Shown here: positions 1-8,106 of the stretch, in pieces | Numbering within the stretch: position 1 is the stretch's first letter | How the letters are laid out: the number at the start of each line of letters is the position of its first letter | DNA from: Staphylococcus sp. | GTDB taxonomy: Bacteria > Bacteroidota > Bacteroidia > Bacteroidales > Muribaculaceae | Direction of reading: 5' to 3' | DNA: 64,000 bases | Assembly (NCBI GenBank): GCA_023665865.1 | Contig: JAMPDC010000001.1 | Span: 1,351,989-1,415,988, forward strand | The notes under the pieces: model-generated | Seen by the model: the letters and a program-made list of their open reading frames with translations, nothing else | Told to the model about the DNA's origin: nothing | The model's database searches: none | Program-made: the position numbers and the translations under genes

Positions 1-1532
1 TCATCTCCGACACCGTCATCGGTCCGTCGCTCGGCGAGCAGGCCATCAAGGACGGCGTATGGTCATTCATCGTCGCCATCGTCCTGCTCATGATCTTCAT
101 GTGTGTCTTCTACGGCTTCATCCCCGGTCTCATCGCCAACATCGCGCTCATCTTCAACATCTTCTTCACCTTCGGTATCCTCGCCTCGTTCCAGGCAGTG
201 CTCACCCTCTCCGGTATCGCCGGTATCGTGCTCGCACTCGGTATGGCAGTCGACGCCAACGTGCTCATCTACGAGCGCACCAAAGAAGAACTCCGCGCCG
301 GCAAGAGCGTCCGCACCGCCATCGCCGACGGTTACTCAAACGCCTTCTCAGCGATCTTTGACTCCAACCTCACCTCTATCATCACCGGTGTGATCCTCCT
401 CCTCTTCGGCACAGGCCCCATCAAGGGCTTCGCCACCACCCTCATCATCGGTATCATCTGCTCATTCTTCACTGCCGTATATCTTACCCGCCTCATCTAC
501 ATCATGTGCGCTAAGACCAAGGCATTCGAAAACCTCACCTTCACCACTCCCCTCTCTGCCAAGATGTTCTCCAACACCAAGTTCAACTTCCTTGGTGCAC
601 GCAAGATCAGCTTCGGTGTCGCAGGTGCTGTCATCGTGATCGTGATCGCCTTCCTCTTCGGCCGTGGACTCAACCAGGGCATCGACTTCTCAGGTGGCCG
701 CAACTACGTCGTGCAGTTTGACCATCCCGTCAAGACCCATGAGCTCCAGGCTCAGCTCGCTCCCCTCTTCGAGGGCGCACAGCTCAGCGTCATCACCATC
801 GACGACGACACCAAGGTCCGTATCTCTACCAACTACAAGATCGACTCTGAGGACGAAGGTATTGACAACGAGATCACCAACATCCTCTACAAAGGCCTCC
901 AGAACCAGCTCAACGGCATGAGCATCGAGGACTTCTCGACAACCAACGAGAACATCGGTATCATGTCGTCGCAGAAAGTCGGCCCGACCGTGGCCAACGA
1001 TATGCGCACCGATGCCTACATCGCAGTCATCCTCGCGCTCCTCGCCATGTTCTTCTACATCCTGCTCCGCTTCCGCAACGTAGCCTTCTCGCTCGGTGCG
1101 CTCGCAGCAGTCGCATTCACCGCGTTCACCATCATCGGTTTCTACTCAATCTTCTGGGGCGTCTTCCCCTTCGCCATGGAAATCGACCAGTCGTTTATCG
1201 CAGCTATCCTGACCGTCATCGGTTACCAGATCAACGACACCGTGGTGGTATTCGACCGTGTGCGTGAAAACATCGGCCTCTATCCCAAACAGAACCTCTT
1301 CACCACCATCAACTCATCAATCAACTCGACCCTCGGTCGTACAGTGATGACCTCATGCTCGACACTTCTCGTGCTCCTCTGCATCTTCATCCTCGGTGGT
1401 GACGCCATCCGCTCATTCGTGTTCGCAATGATCTTCGGTGTGGTTATCGGTACATTTGCAACCATCTACATTGCAGCTCCCGTAGCCTACCTCACCGATG
1501 CCCGCCGCAACAAGAAGATCGTGAAGGCATAA
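1..1532 (+). CDS. secDF: Protein translocase subunit SecDF, C-terminal part (5' truncated by window)
   Basis: The reading frame is open from base 3, so the gene begins before the window. The visible part starts in the SecD membrane domain (GPSLGEQAI block followed by several hydrophobic helices, with the conserved GMAVDANVLIYER segment). It continues without a stop into a full SecF module: a first helix near residues 200-215, the periplasmic domain starting with GIDFSGG, and the SecF membrane block containing VIGYQINDTVVVFDRVREN. SecD and SecF are known to use proton motive force to pull proteins out of the Sec channel on the periplasmic side. The SecD-SecF fusion in one polypeptide is usual in Bacteroidota. 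The gene is followed by a strong intrinsic terminator. Confidence 0.96.
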   Translation, partial: ISDTVIGPSLGEQAIKDGVWSFIVAIVLLMIFMCVFYGFIPGLIANIALIFNIFFTFGILASFQAVLTLSGIAGIVLALGMAVDANVLIYERTKEELRAGKSVRTAIADGYSNAFSAIFDSNLTSIITGVILLLFGTGPIKGFATTLIIGIICSFFTAVYLTRLIYIMCAKTKAFENLTFTTPLSAKMFSNTKFNFLGARKISFGVAGAVIVIVIAFLFGRGLNQGIDFSGGRNYVVQFDHPVKTHELQAQLAPLFEGAQLSVITIDDDTKVRISTNYKIDSEDEGIDNEITNILYKGLQNQLNGMSIEDFSTTNENIGIMSSQKVGPTVANDMRTDAYIAVILALLAMFFYILLRFRNVAFSLGALAAVAFTAFTIIGFYSIFWGVFPFAMEIDQSFIAAILTVIGYQINDTVVVFDRVRENIGLYPKQNLFTTINSSINSTLGRTVMTSCSTLLVLLCIFILGGDAIRSFVFAMIFGVVIGTFATIYIAAPVAYLTDARRNKKIVKA

Positions 1533-1563
1533 ACAAGACTTCAATCCCATCCGACATTAAGTC

Positions 1564-1602
1564 AAATAGAGTGTATCGACAACGATACACTCTATTTTTT
1601 TT
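1564..1602 (+). terminator. Intrinsic terminator after secDF
   Basis: A perfect 15-bp stem (1564-1578 with 1583-1597) around a 4-base loop is followed by a run of T. It ends the secDF transcript. Confidence 0.9.
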
Positions 1603-1690
1603 GCCATTAAAACCTGACTTTTTACCGCATGCGGCGCCATGAAATGCTAAACAACATCAAAATTCTTTTCGTTATTAAAGAAATTAATAC

Positions 1691-1698
1691 GAACTTTG
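1691..1698 (+). promoter_or_regulatory. Possible -7 element of the cyd operon
   Basis: GAACTTTG differs from the Bacteroidota -7 consensus TAnnTTTG at one position, and lies about 20 bases downstream of a TTTTCG that could act as the -33 element. It is the only promoter-like site between the secDF terminator and the DUF4492 gene. Confidence 0.35.
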
Positions 1699-1743
1699 CC
1701 AATCCCCACACCCTCTCCACCGTCTGCAACCCTACCGATTGAT

Positions 1744-1995
1744 ATGGATAACCGACAAACCGACATCCAACCGCACGACCGCACGACATCACTGCCCGTG
1801 CGGATAGCACGTTTCTACATCGACGGTTTCCGAAGCATGACGGTCGGAAAAAAACTGTGGATACTAATACTCATCAAACTCTTCATCATCTTTTTCGTCT
1901 TCAAACTCTTCTTCTTCCCCGACATACTTTCGCGCGACTACGACGACGATACCCAGCGCGCCGAAGCCGTCAGAACCTCACTTCTCAATCGTTAA
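1744..1995 (+). CDS. DUF4492 family small membrane protein (cytochrome bd-associated)
   Basis: An 83-residue protein starting at the ATG at 1744; an upstream in-frame start at 1696 would add 16 unlikely proline-rich residues. It has the pattern of the DUF4492 family: an N-terminal FYIDGFRSM block, a GKKLW turn, then a single strongly hydrophobic helix with the IKLFIIFFVFKLFFFP signature and an acidic tail. Members are known to sit directly upstream of cydA, as here (43 bases before the cydA start). The likely role is as an accessory or small subunit of the bd oxidase in the inner membrane; this is inferred from neighbourhood and size. Confidence 0.8.
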   Translation: MDNRQTDIQPHDRTTSLPVRIARFYIDGFRSMTVGKKLWILILIKLFIIFFVFKLFFFPDILSRDYDDDTQRAEAVRTSLLNR

Positions 1996-1998
1996 CTA

Positions 1999-2030
1999 AT
2001 TCTCAATTCACGATTCTCAATTCTCAATTC
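1999..2030 (+). repeat. Three short direct repeats of ATTCTCAATTC before cydA
   Basis: The 11-mer ATTCTCAATTC occurs at 1999-2009, 2013-2023 and 2020-2030 (the last two overlap). The repeats fill nearly the whole gap between the DUF4492 stop and the cydA start codon. Confidence 0.7.
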
Positions 2031-2038
2031 AAAAAACT

Positions 2039-3607
2039 ATGGATGATTTGATGACCGTAGTCGACTGGTCGCGTTGGCAATTCGCCCTAACCGCCATGTA
2101 CCACTGGCTCTTCGTGCCCCTCACCCTCGGACTGAGCGTGATTGTCGGCATCATGGAGACAATCTATTACCGGACGCGCAATGAAAAATGGCTCCGCACA
2201 ACGAAATTCTGGATGACCCTCTTCGGCATAAACTTCGCCATGGGTGTCGCCACCGGTATTATCCTTGAATTTGAATTCGGCACAAACTGGTCAAACTACA
2301 GCTGGTTTGTCGGCGACATCTTCGGCGCACCGCTCGCCATCGAAGGCCTCTTCGCCTTCTTCATGGAGTCGACCTTCATCGCCGTGATGTTCTTCGGCTG
2401 GAAGAAGGTCAGCCCCGGCTTCCACCTCGCCGCCACTTGGCTCACAGCACTCGGAGCCTCTATCTCAGCGCTCTGGATCCTCATTGCCAACGCCTGGATG
2501 CAATATCCTGTCGGCATGGAGTTTGACCCCGGCCAGATGCGCAACGTCATGGACAATTTCTGGGACGTAGTCTTTTCGCCTGTGGCAATCCACAAATTCT
2601 TCCACGCTGTGTTTGACGGCTGGGTAGTCGGCGCAGTCTTCGTCTGCGGCATAAGCGCATGGTTCCTCATGAAGAAACGCCGCCGCCAGATGGCTCTTGA
2701 CTCAATCCGCATCTCGACCGTAGTCGGTCTCGTCGGCATCCTGCTCACCCTCTGGACAGGCGACGGCTCCGCTGTCGACGTTGCCCGCGTGCAGCCCATG
2801 AAACTCGCGGCCATGGAAGGCCTCTACAAAGGAAAGGTCGGCCAGGATCTCGTCGGTCTCGCAATCCTGAAGCCCGAGAAAGACCGCGGCGACGGCACTG
2901 ATCCTTTCTACTTCGACATCTCCATCCCCTACGGTCTCTCAATCCTCGCCAACCACGACCCCAACACCTTCGTCCCCGGCATCAATGACCTCCTCGAAGG
3001 CATACGCCTCACTCCCGAGGGCGACACCATCCGCACCGACTCCTACGCCGAGCGCATCGTCATCGGCAAGCGGGCCCACGAAGCCCTGCGCGAGTTTGAC
3101 CACGCCATGGCCAAGGGTGACAAGGCTGGCATGGAGGAAGCCCGCGCCCGCCTAAAGGAAAACTACCGCTACTTCGGCTACGGCTATCTCGACAATCCGG
3201 AAGACGCAGTCCCCCCCGTGGCTATGACCTTCTATTCATTCCGCGTCATGGTGATGGCCGGCGGCTATCTCCTCCTCTTCTTCATCATCGGACTCATCGG
3301 AATCATCAAGGGGGGCGGACGCCTTTGGGAAAACCGCCTCTGGCAATGGCTGTCCATCCTCTCGATCGCCATCGTATGGATCTGCTCCGAAGCCGGATGG
3401 ATCACAGCCGAAGTCGGCCGTCAGCCTTGGATCATCGAAGGCCTCATGCCTACACGCGCAGCAATCTCCGCAATCTCATCGGCCACCGTCCAACTCACAT
3501 TCTGGATGTTTGCGGCAGTCTTCACCGGCCTCCTCGTGGCTGAGATCACCATCATGCTCAACCAGATCCGCAAGGGCGCGTCCGAAAGCGACCACGACGA
3601 ATATTAA
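2039..3607 (+). CDS. cydA: Cytochrome bd ubiquinol oxidase subunit I
   Basis: A 522-residue polytopic membrane protein. The N-terminus has the typical heme-binding helix with His22 in the YHWLFVPLTLG block. The C-terminal half carries the GRQPW signature (about residues 460-464) next to the quinol-binding region. CydA carries hemes b558, b595 and d with CydB, oxidises quinol and reduces oxygen to water with high affinity. Gut Bacteroidales use it for nanaerobic respiration and oxygen scavenging. A second in-frame ATG four codons downstream is possible. It is part of a DUF4492-cydA-cydB operon, with 36 bases before cydB. Confidence 0.97.
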   Translation: MDDLMTVVDWSRWQFALTAMYHWLFVPLTLGLSVIVGIMETIYYRTRNEKWLRTTKFWMTLFGINFAMGVATGIILEFEFGTNWSNYSWFVGDIFGAPLAIEGLFAFFMESTFIAVMFFGWKKVSPGFHLAATWLTALGASISALWILIANAWMQYPVGMEFDPGQMRNVMDNFWDVVFSPVAIHKFFHAVFDGWVVGAVFVCGISAWFLMKKRRRQMALDSIRISTVVGLVGILLTLWTGDGSAVDVARVQPMKLAAMEGLYKGKVGQDLVGLAILKPEKDRGDGTDPFYFDISIPYGLSILANHDPNTFVPGINDLLEGIRLTPEGDTIRTDSYAERIVIGKRAHEALREFDHAMAKGDKAGMEEARARLKENYRYFGYGYLDNPEDAVPPVAMTFYSFRVMVMAGGYLLLFFIIGLIGIIKGGGRLWENRLWQWLSILSIAIVWICSEAGWITAEVGRQPWIIEGLMPTRAAISAISSATVQLTFWMFAAVFTGLLVAEITIMLNQIRKGASESDHDEY

Positions 3608-3643
3608 TCGGATATTAATAACCATCTAACTCGATTTCAATAT

Positions 3644-4768
3644 ATGGAACTTGAATCCTTACAGATATACTGGTGGCTGCTGATCTCTGTGCTCGGCGCC
3701 GTCCTGGTCTTTCTCCTCTTCGTCCAGGGAGGACAGACATTTTTGCTCGGAGTCAGCGATTCGTCCGAGGCATCGCGCCGCATGATCTCCGCTTTCGGCC
3801 ATAAATGGGAACTCACTTTCACCACCCTCGTAGTCTTCGGTGGCGCCTTCTTCGCCTCGTTCCCCCTCTTCTACTCCACCAGCTTCGGAGGCGCCTACTG
3901 GCTCTGGATGCTCATCCTCATCAGCTTCGTCCTCCAGTCGGTCAGCTACGAGTTCCGTTCGAAGAAAGGAAACGTCTTCGGCACACGCACCTACGACTTC
4001 TTTCTCTTCTTCAACGGCTGTGTCGGCTGTATCCTCCTCGGTGTCGCAGTCTCGATGTTCTTCTTCGGCGCTGAGTTTTCGGTCAGCAAAGGCAACATCC
4101 TCGATGCTTCAGCCCCGGTGATCTCTACCTGGGCTCCCACCCACGGCTTCGAGGCGATCTTCAACTGGAAAAACCTCATCCTCGGCTTCGCAGTCCTCTT
4201 CCTCGCACGCACCCAGGCCGCGCTCTACCTGATGAACCACAATCCGCAAAATGACGCCTTCTTCAAGACCAACCGCCGCCGGGTGCTCGTCAATGCCGTC
4301 ATCTTCCTCGTCTTCTTCCTCCTCTTTGTCGGGCTCGTCCTCACCACCGACTCCCTCCAGACTTCATACGACGGCAGCATTGACGGACGCCCCAGCACCT
4401 TCGAGCTCCGTGAATTCAAATACTTCTTCAACCTCATCGAGCTTCCGGCAGCCCTCGTCGCCTTCCTCGCCGGTGTGGTCATGGTGCTCTACGCGATCAT
4501 CCGCTCGGCCTTCGCCCAACACTGGACCTGCGGCATCTGGTGGAGCGGCATAGGCACAGTCCTTGTAGTCCTCGCCCTCTTCTGGATCGCCGGCTACAAC
4601 AACACCCCCTACTATCCCTCGCTGACCGATCCCGCCTCGTCGCTCACGATCTTCAACAGCTCGTCGAGCCACTTCACGCTCACCTGCATGAGCTGGGTAT
4701 CGCTCATCATCCCCTTCGTCCTGGCCTACATCGCCTACGCATGGTATGCCATGGATCGCCGCCACTGA
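3644..4768 (+). CDS. cydB: Cytochrome bd ubiquinol oxidase subunit II
   Basis: A 374-residue protein with about eight to nine hydrophobic helices and the typical N-terminal WWLLISVLGAVLVFLLFVQGG helix region, directly downstream of cydA. CydB forms the second half of the quinol oxidase heterodimer in the inner membrane. The family pattern (GHKWELT, FEFRSK-like SYEFRSKKGN block) is recognisable throughout and the length is normal for the Bacteroidales branch. It is followed by a terminator at 4815-4850, so it is the last gene of the operon. Confidence 0.96.
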   Translation: MELESLQIYWWLLISVLGAVLVFLLFVQGGQTFLLGVSDSSEASRRMISAFGHKWELTFTTLVVFGGAFFASFPLFYSTSFGGAYWLWMLILISFVLQSVSYEFRSKKGNVFGTRTYDFFLFFNGCVGCILLGVAVSMFFFGAEFSVSKGNILDASAPVISTWAPTHGFEAIFNWKNLILGFAVLFLARTQAALYLMNHNPQNDAFFKTNRRRVLVNAVIFLVFFLLFVGLVLTTDSLQTSYDGSIDGRPSTFELREFKYFFNLIELPAALVAFLAGVVMVLYAIIRSAFAQHWTCGIWWSGIGTVLVVLALFWIAGYNNTPYYPSLTDPASSLTIFNSSSSHFTLTCMSWVSLIIPFVLAYIAYAWYAMDRRH

Positions 4769-4814
4769 TTCCTCCTCCCATTCCGGAAAACAATCTCTTA
4801 CCTTAATACCACCC

Positions 4815-4850
4815 GACAGGGACGCTCACCCGTAGAGCGTCCCTGTCTCT
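4815..4850 (+). terminator. Stem-loop after the cydAB operon
   Basis: A perfect 13-bp inverted repeat (4815-4827 with 4835-4847) with a 7-base loop follows cydB. The T tract is short, so termination may be partial. Confidence 0.7.
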
Positions 4851-4880
4851 AACAAACCAACCATTACACATTTTACCCGC

Positions 4881-7145
4881 ATGACTCTACGGAAACTCCT
4901 AGCCTCCGCGACTCTCATGACCGGAGCCGCACTCAACTGCGCCGCCGACACTCCGACCAACGATGGCATCCCCTACCTCCTCAGCCAGACCATCGACGTC
5001 AGCCGCGACTTCTCGGATTTCGCAAACACCTACTTCTTCGCCGACTCTCTCTCTGCCTTCGACACGTCGACCGGACGCGGACTCATCAACTGGAAACGCC
5101 AGCAACTGATGCCTCGCCAGGCTTTCAACGCCAACACCTATCTCCACCAGCCACTCAAGAGCCTTGACTTTCCTGACACAGCCTATCCGCAGAATCCCGA
5201 CCTCGCCTTCAGCATCGAGCCGGTCAACAGCCGCACCATCCGCCTGCGCGTCCACACCTCGCCGGTAGTCCCCGCCGACCACGACTCGACATCCATAATG
5301 CTCGCCGGCCCCGTCCCCTCCGACAATTCCGCATGGACGGTCACCCGAAGCGACAACGGCGACATCACCTACTCATCGCCCGAAGGCAGCCTCCGCATCG
5401 AGGCGCAGCCCTGGCGCATAGTCATCCTCGACGCCGAAGGCAATGAACTCTCCCGCACCCGCACATGGAGCGACAACGATTCCACCCAGATCAAAGTCCC
5501 CCCGTTCAGCTTCATCAAGCGCGGCTCCGACAATTCCCGCTCCATCAATCCCGTCCTCTCCCTCGCTCCCGGCGAGCGCATCTACGGTCTCGGTGAAGGC
5601 CCCGGCCCGCTCAACAAAGCCGGTCAGAAACTCAACCTCTTCGTGACCGATCCCCAAGGTCCCGAAGGCCCCGACATGTATAAACCTATCCCCTTCTTCT
5701 TCAGCAACCTCGGCTATGGCATCTTCATGCACACCTCCGCCCCCGTGACCGCCGACGTCGGACAGAGCTATATCGGTGCCAACAAGCTCTTTATGGCCGA
5801 CGAGGATATGGACTTCTTCATAATATGGGGAGACCCCAAGGAGATACTCAGCGAGTACACCGCCCTCTCCGGACGTCCCGAGATGCCTCCGACCTGGAGC
5901 TTCGGCACCTGGATCAGCCGCATCAGCTATTTCACCGAAGATGAGGGACGCGACGTGGCCGCGAAGCTACGCGAAAACCGCATCCCCGCCGACGTCATAC
6001 ACTTCGACACCGGATGGTTTGACGTAGACTGGCAGTGTGACTACGAATTCTCGCCCGAACGCTTCAAGAATCCCCGTAAGATGATCGACGACCTCGGCAA
6101 GCAGGGCTTCCACATCTGTCTGTGGCAGTTGCCCTACTTCGTGCCTGGCAACAAATACTTCCCCGAACTCGTCGAGCGCGGCCTGGCTGTGAAAAACGGA
6201 CGCGGGACCCTCCCCTACGAGGATGCGGTCCTCGACTTCACCAATCCCGAGACCGTCAAATGGTATCAGGACAAGCTCGCCTCGCTCCTTGAGATGGGAG
6301 TGGGAGCTATCAAGGTCGACTTCGGTGAGGCCGCGCCTCTCAACGCCGTCTACGCCAACGGACGCACCGGTCTTTATGAACACAATCTCTACCCCGTGCG
6401 CTACAACAAGGCCGTCGCCGATGTCACCCGTCGCGTCAAGGGCGACAACATCATCTGGGCGCGCTCGGCCTGGTCCGGTTCGCAGCGCTATCCGCTCCAC
6501 TGGGGTGGCGACGCGGCAAGTACCAACACCGGCATGCTCGGCACCATCCGCGCCGGCCTCTCGCTCGGCCTCAGCGGCTTCTGCTTCTGGAGCCACGACA
6601 TGGGCGGCTTTGTCACCTCTACCCCCGAGCCACTCTATCGACGCTGGCTCCCGATGGGCTTCCTCACATCCCACACCCGTGCCCATGGCGCGCCTCCTAC
6701 CGAACCGTGGCTCTATGACAATCCTGAGTTCACTGACTACTTCCGCCGCTGTGCAGAACTAAAATACTCCCTCATGCCCTACATTGAGAAGGAGGCCCGG
6801 AAGTGTGTCGAAAACGGATGGCCGATGTTCCGCGCACTGCTTGTCGAGTTTCCCGACGATCCCGGAGCATGGATGGTGGAAGACCAATACATGTTCGGCT
6901 CCGACATCCTCGTGGCCCCCTTCCTGACCGAGACAGCCTCCAGACAGGTCTACCTCCCGGCAGGACAGGACTGGGTGGACTATCAGAGCGGCAAGACCTA
7001 CGCTCCCGGATGGCACAAGCTCCAGGCCGACGGCCCGGTCAACTGCGTCATCATGGTCCGAAAAGGTGCCACTATCCCCACCGTGGCCCCCGCCCAGTCA
7101 ACCTCACTCATCGACCCCTCGACCCTAACTGACAAGACCTATTGA
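4881..7145 (+). CDS. Secreted GH31 family glycosidase (alpha-xylosidase/alpha-glucosidase type)
   Basis: A 754-residue enzyme with an N-terminal signal peptide (about 22 residues, cleavage near CAAD), so it is probably periplasmic. It has the GH31 N-terminal beta-sandwich, the (beta/alpha)8 barrel and the C-terminal beta-sheet domains. The catalytic nucleophile is Asp480 in KVDFGEA, and the acid/base is Asp544 in HWGGDAAS, preceded by RSAWSGSQRYP. The KVDFGE form of the nucleophile motif resembles YicI-type alpha-xylosidases more than classical alpha-glucosidases, so action on alpha-xylosides or related alpha-linked glycans is likely; exact specificity cannot be read from sequence. No SusC/SusD pair is adjacent. 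A hairpin terminator contained in a 73-bp repeat follows directly. Confidence 0.92.
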   Translation: MTLRKLLASATLMTGAALNCAADTPTNDGIPYLLSQTIDVSRDFSDFANTYFFADSLSAFDTSTGRGLINWKRQQLMPRQAFNANTYLHQPLKSLDFPDTAYPQNPDLAFSIEPVNSRTIRLRVHTSPVVPADHDSTSIMLAGPVPSDNSAWTVTRSDNGDITYSSPEGSLRIEAQPWRIVILDAEGNELSRTRTWSDNDSTQIKVPPFSFIKRGSDNSRSINPVLSLAPGERIYGLGEGPGPLNKAGQKLNLFVTDPQGPEGPDMYKPIPFFFSNLGYGIFMHTSAPVTADVGQSYIGANKLFMADEDMDFFIIWGDPKEILSEYTALSGRPEMPPTWSFGTWISRISYFTEDEGRDVAAKLRENRIPADVIHFDTGWFDVDWQCDYEFSPERFKNPRKMIDDLGKQGFHICLWQLPYFVPGNKYFPELVERGLAVKNGRGTLPYEDAVLDFTNPETVKWYQDKLASLLEMGVGAIKVDFGEAAPLNAVYANGRTGLYEHNLYPVRYNKAVADVTRRVKGDNIIWARSAWSGSQRYPLHWGGDAASTNTGMLGTIRAGLSLGLSGFCFWSHDMGGFVTSTPEPLYRRWLPMGFLTSHTRAHGAPPTEPWLYDNPEFTDYFRRCAELKYSLMPYIEKEARKCVENGWPMFRALLVEFPDDPGAWMVEDQYMFGSDILVAPFLTETASRQVYLPAGQDWVDYQSGKTYAPGWHKLQADGPVNCVIMVRKGATIPTVAPAQSTSLIDPSTLTDKTY

Positions 7146-7150
7146 AAATC

Positions 7151-7223
7151 CGACACAACGCAAAACAGAGCCATAGACGACGCAAGTCTCCTATGGCTCT
7201 GTTGATATTTATTGAGGACGGAT
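7151..7223. repeat. 73-bp direct repeat, copy 1 (contains a terminator hairpin)
   Basis: Nearly identical to 9055-9127, with two substitutions and two single-base indels by eye. It contains the inverted repeat CAGAGCCATAG / CTATGGCTCTG. The two copies flank the AT-rich dehydrogenase gene pair. Confidence 0.9.
7166..7210 (+). terminator. Intrinsic terminator after the GH31 gene
   Basis: A perfect 11-bp stem (7166-7176 with 7191-7201) with a 14-base loop, followed by a T-rich stretch. The same hairpin recurs at 9069-9104. Confidence 0.7.
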
Positions 7224-7287
7224 GGCTGTCTTGAATCCCGCTTATCCCATGGTCTTGAATGATACTTCAATCTGCCTTCCCTCCCTA

Positions 7288-8076
7288 TCAACCGGGCATC
7301 TTGCTCTCATACATGCCTCCTCCATCGACCATGAGGTTTATTCCTGTTATCCATGAGGCTGCCTCACTCAATAGGAATATAAATGCATGAGCTATATCAG
7401 ACGGTGTGCCACGGCGTTTCATCACAATCGCATCGGATATCTTCTTAAGCATTGCAGGATCATATCCTGCCTCTAATGTGGCATCGCCATTGTCGACTGA
7501 TCCGATCACCACCACATTGAAACGTACTTCCGGACCTGATACGACAGCCATGGAATGTGCCATATTTATTAGTCCTGCCTTGGCAGTGCTATATTCTATA
7601 AACTCAGGAGAAGGGGTGTCTCCTACCATAGAACCCGAGAATACCACTGAAGCATTTGGCTCCTTACGGAGGTAAGGCATGCAGAATTTTGTCATATTAT
7701 AGGCAGAGACAGTATTCAGCTCGTATGACTTTACCATTTTATCTGTGTCCGAGCCCCATAACGGTGTAGCCTTACCCCAGCCTACATTATTTATCAACCC
7801 GGATATTTTCCCGAATTTGCTCACCACTGTATCGACAAGGGCCTTCAGATCCGACTCTTTGGTCGCATCTGCCTTGATTCCAATACAGTCTGTCCCTGTG
7901 ACTTTTGAGATATCCTCAGCTATAGCTTTCACTTTGGGCTCATTTATATCAGTAAGAACGACATTTGCACCTAAAGAGGCACATTGCCTGGCCGCCTCAC
8001 TGCCGATGGCTCCGGCAGCTCCTGTAATAATGATGACCTTGCCACGGAAATCAAATAGTTTTTCTGCAATGTTCAT
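7288..8076 (-). CDS. Short-chain dehydrogenase/reductase (possible hydroxysteroid or sugar dehydrogenase)
   Basis: A classical SDR of 262 residues from the ATG at 8076; an in-frame TTG at 8088 would add four residues. The cofactor motif TGAAGAIG is at 18-25, with an acidic Asp43 at the end of strand beta-2 predicting NAD rather than NADP. NNVG (in place of NNAG) is at 96-99. The catalytic residues are Ser149, Tyr162 and Lys166 (YSTAK), with correct spacing. It lies 30 bases downstream of a second SDR gene on the same strand, so the two are probably cotranscribed. The partner resembles 7-alpha-hydroxysteroid dehydrogenase, so this protein could be a hydroxysteroid dehydrogenase of other position or stereochemistry. 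A sugar or polyol substrate remains possible. The base composition is visibly AT-richer than the neighbours, suggesting acquisition. Confidence 0.88.
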   Translation of the reverse strand: MNIAEKLFDFRGKVIIITGAAGAIGSEAARQCASLGANVVLTDINEPKVKAIAEDISKVTGTDCIGIKADATKESDLKALVDTVVSKFGKISGLINNVGWGKATPLWGSDTDKMVKSYELNTVSAYNMTKFCMPYLRKEPNASVVFSGSMVGDTPSPEFIEYSTAKAGLINMAHSMAVVSGPEVRFNVVVIGSVDNGDATLEAGYDPAMLKKISDAIVMKRRGTPSDIAHAFIFLLSEAASWITGINLMVDGGGMYESKMPG

Positions 8077-8106
8077 AATATTTTTCAAATTAAGTAGGAA
8101 TAATTA

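Noticed and set aside
1622..1810. 62-aa minus-strand frame upstream of the cyd operon
   Set aside because: It overlaps the DUF4492 gene and its promoter region in antisense, with no family resemblance.
1999..2030. Short repeats before cydA as a CRISPR array
   Set aside because: The units are 11 bases and partly overlapping, without spacers of constant length.
5967..6686. 239-aa minus-strand frame inside the GH31 gene
   Set aside because: Antisense shadow of the catalytic barrel, no motifs or promoter.
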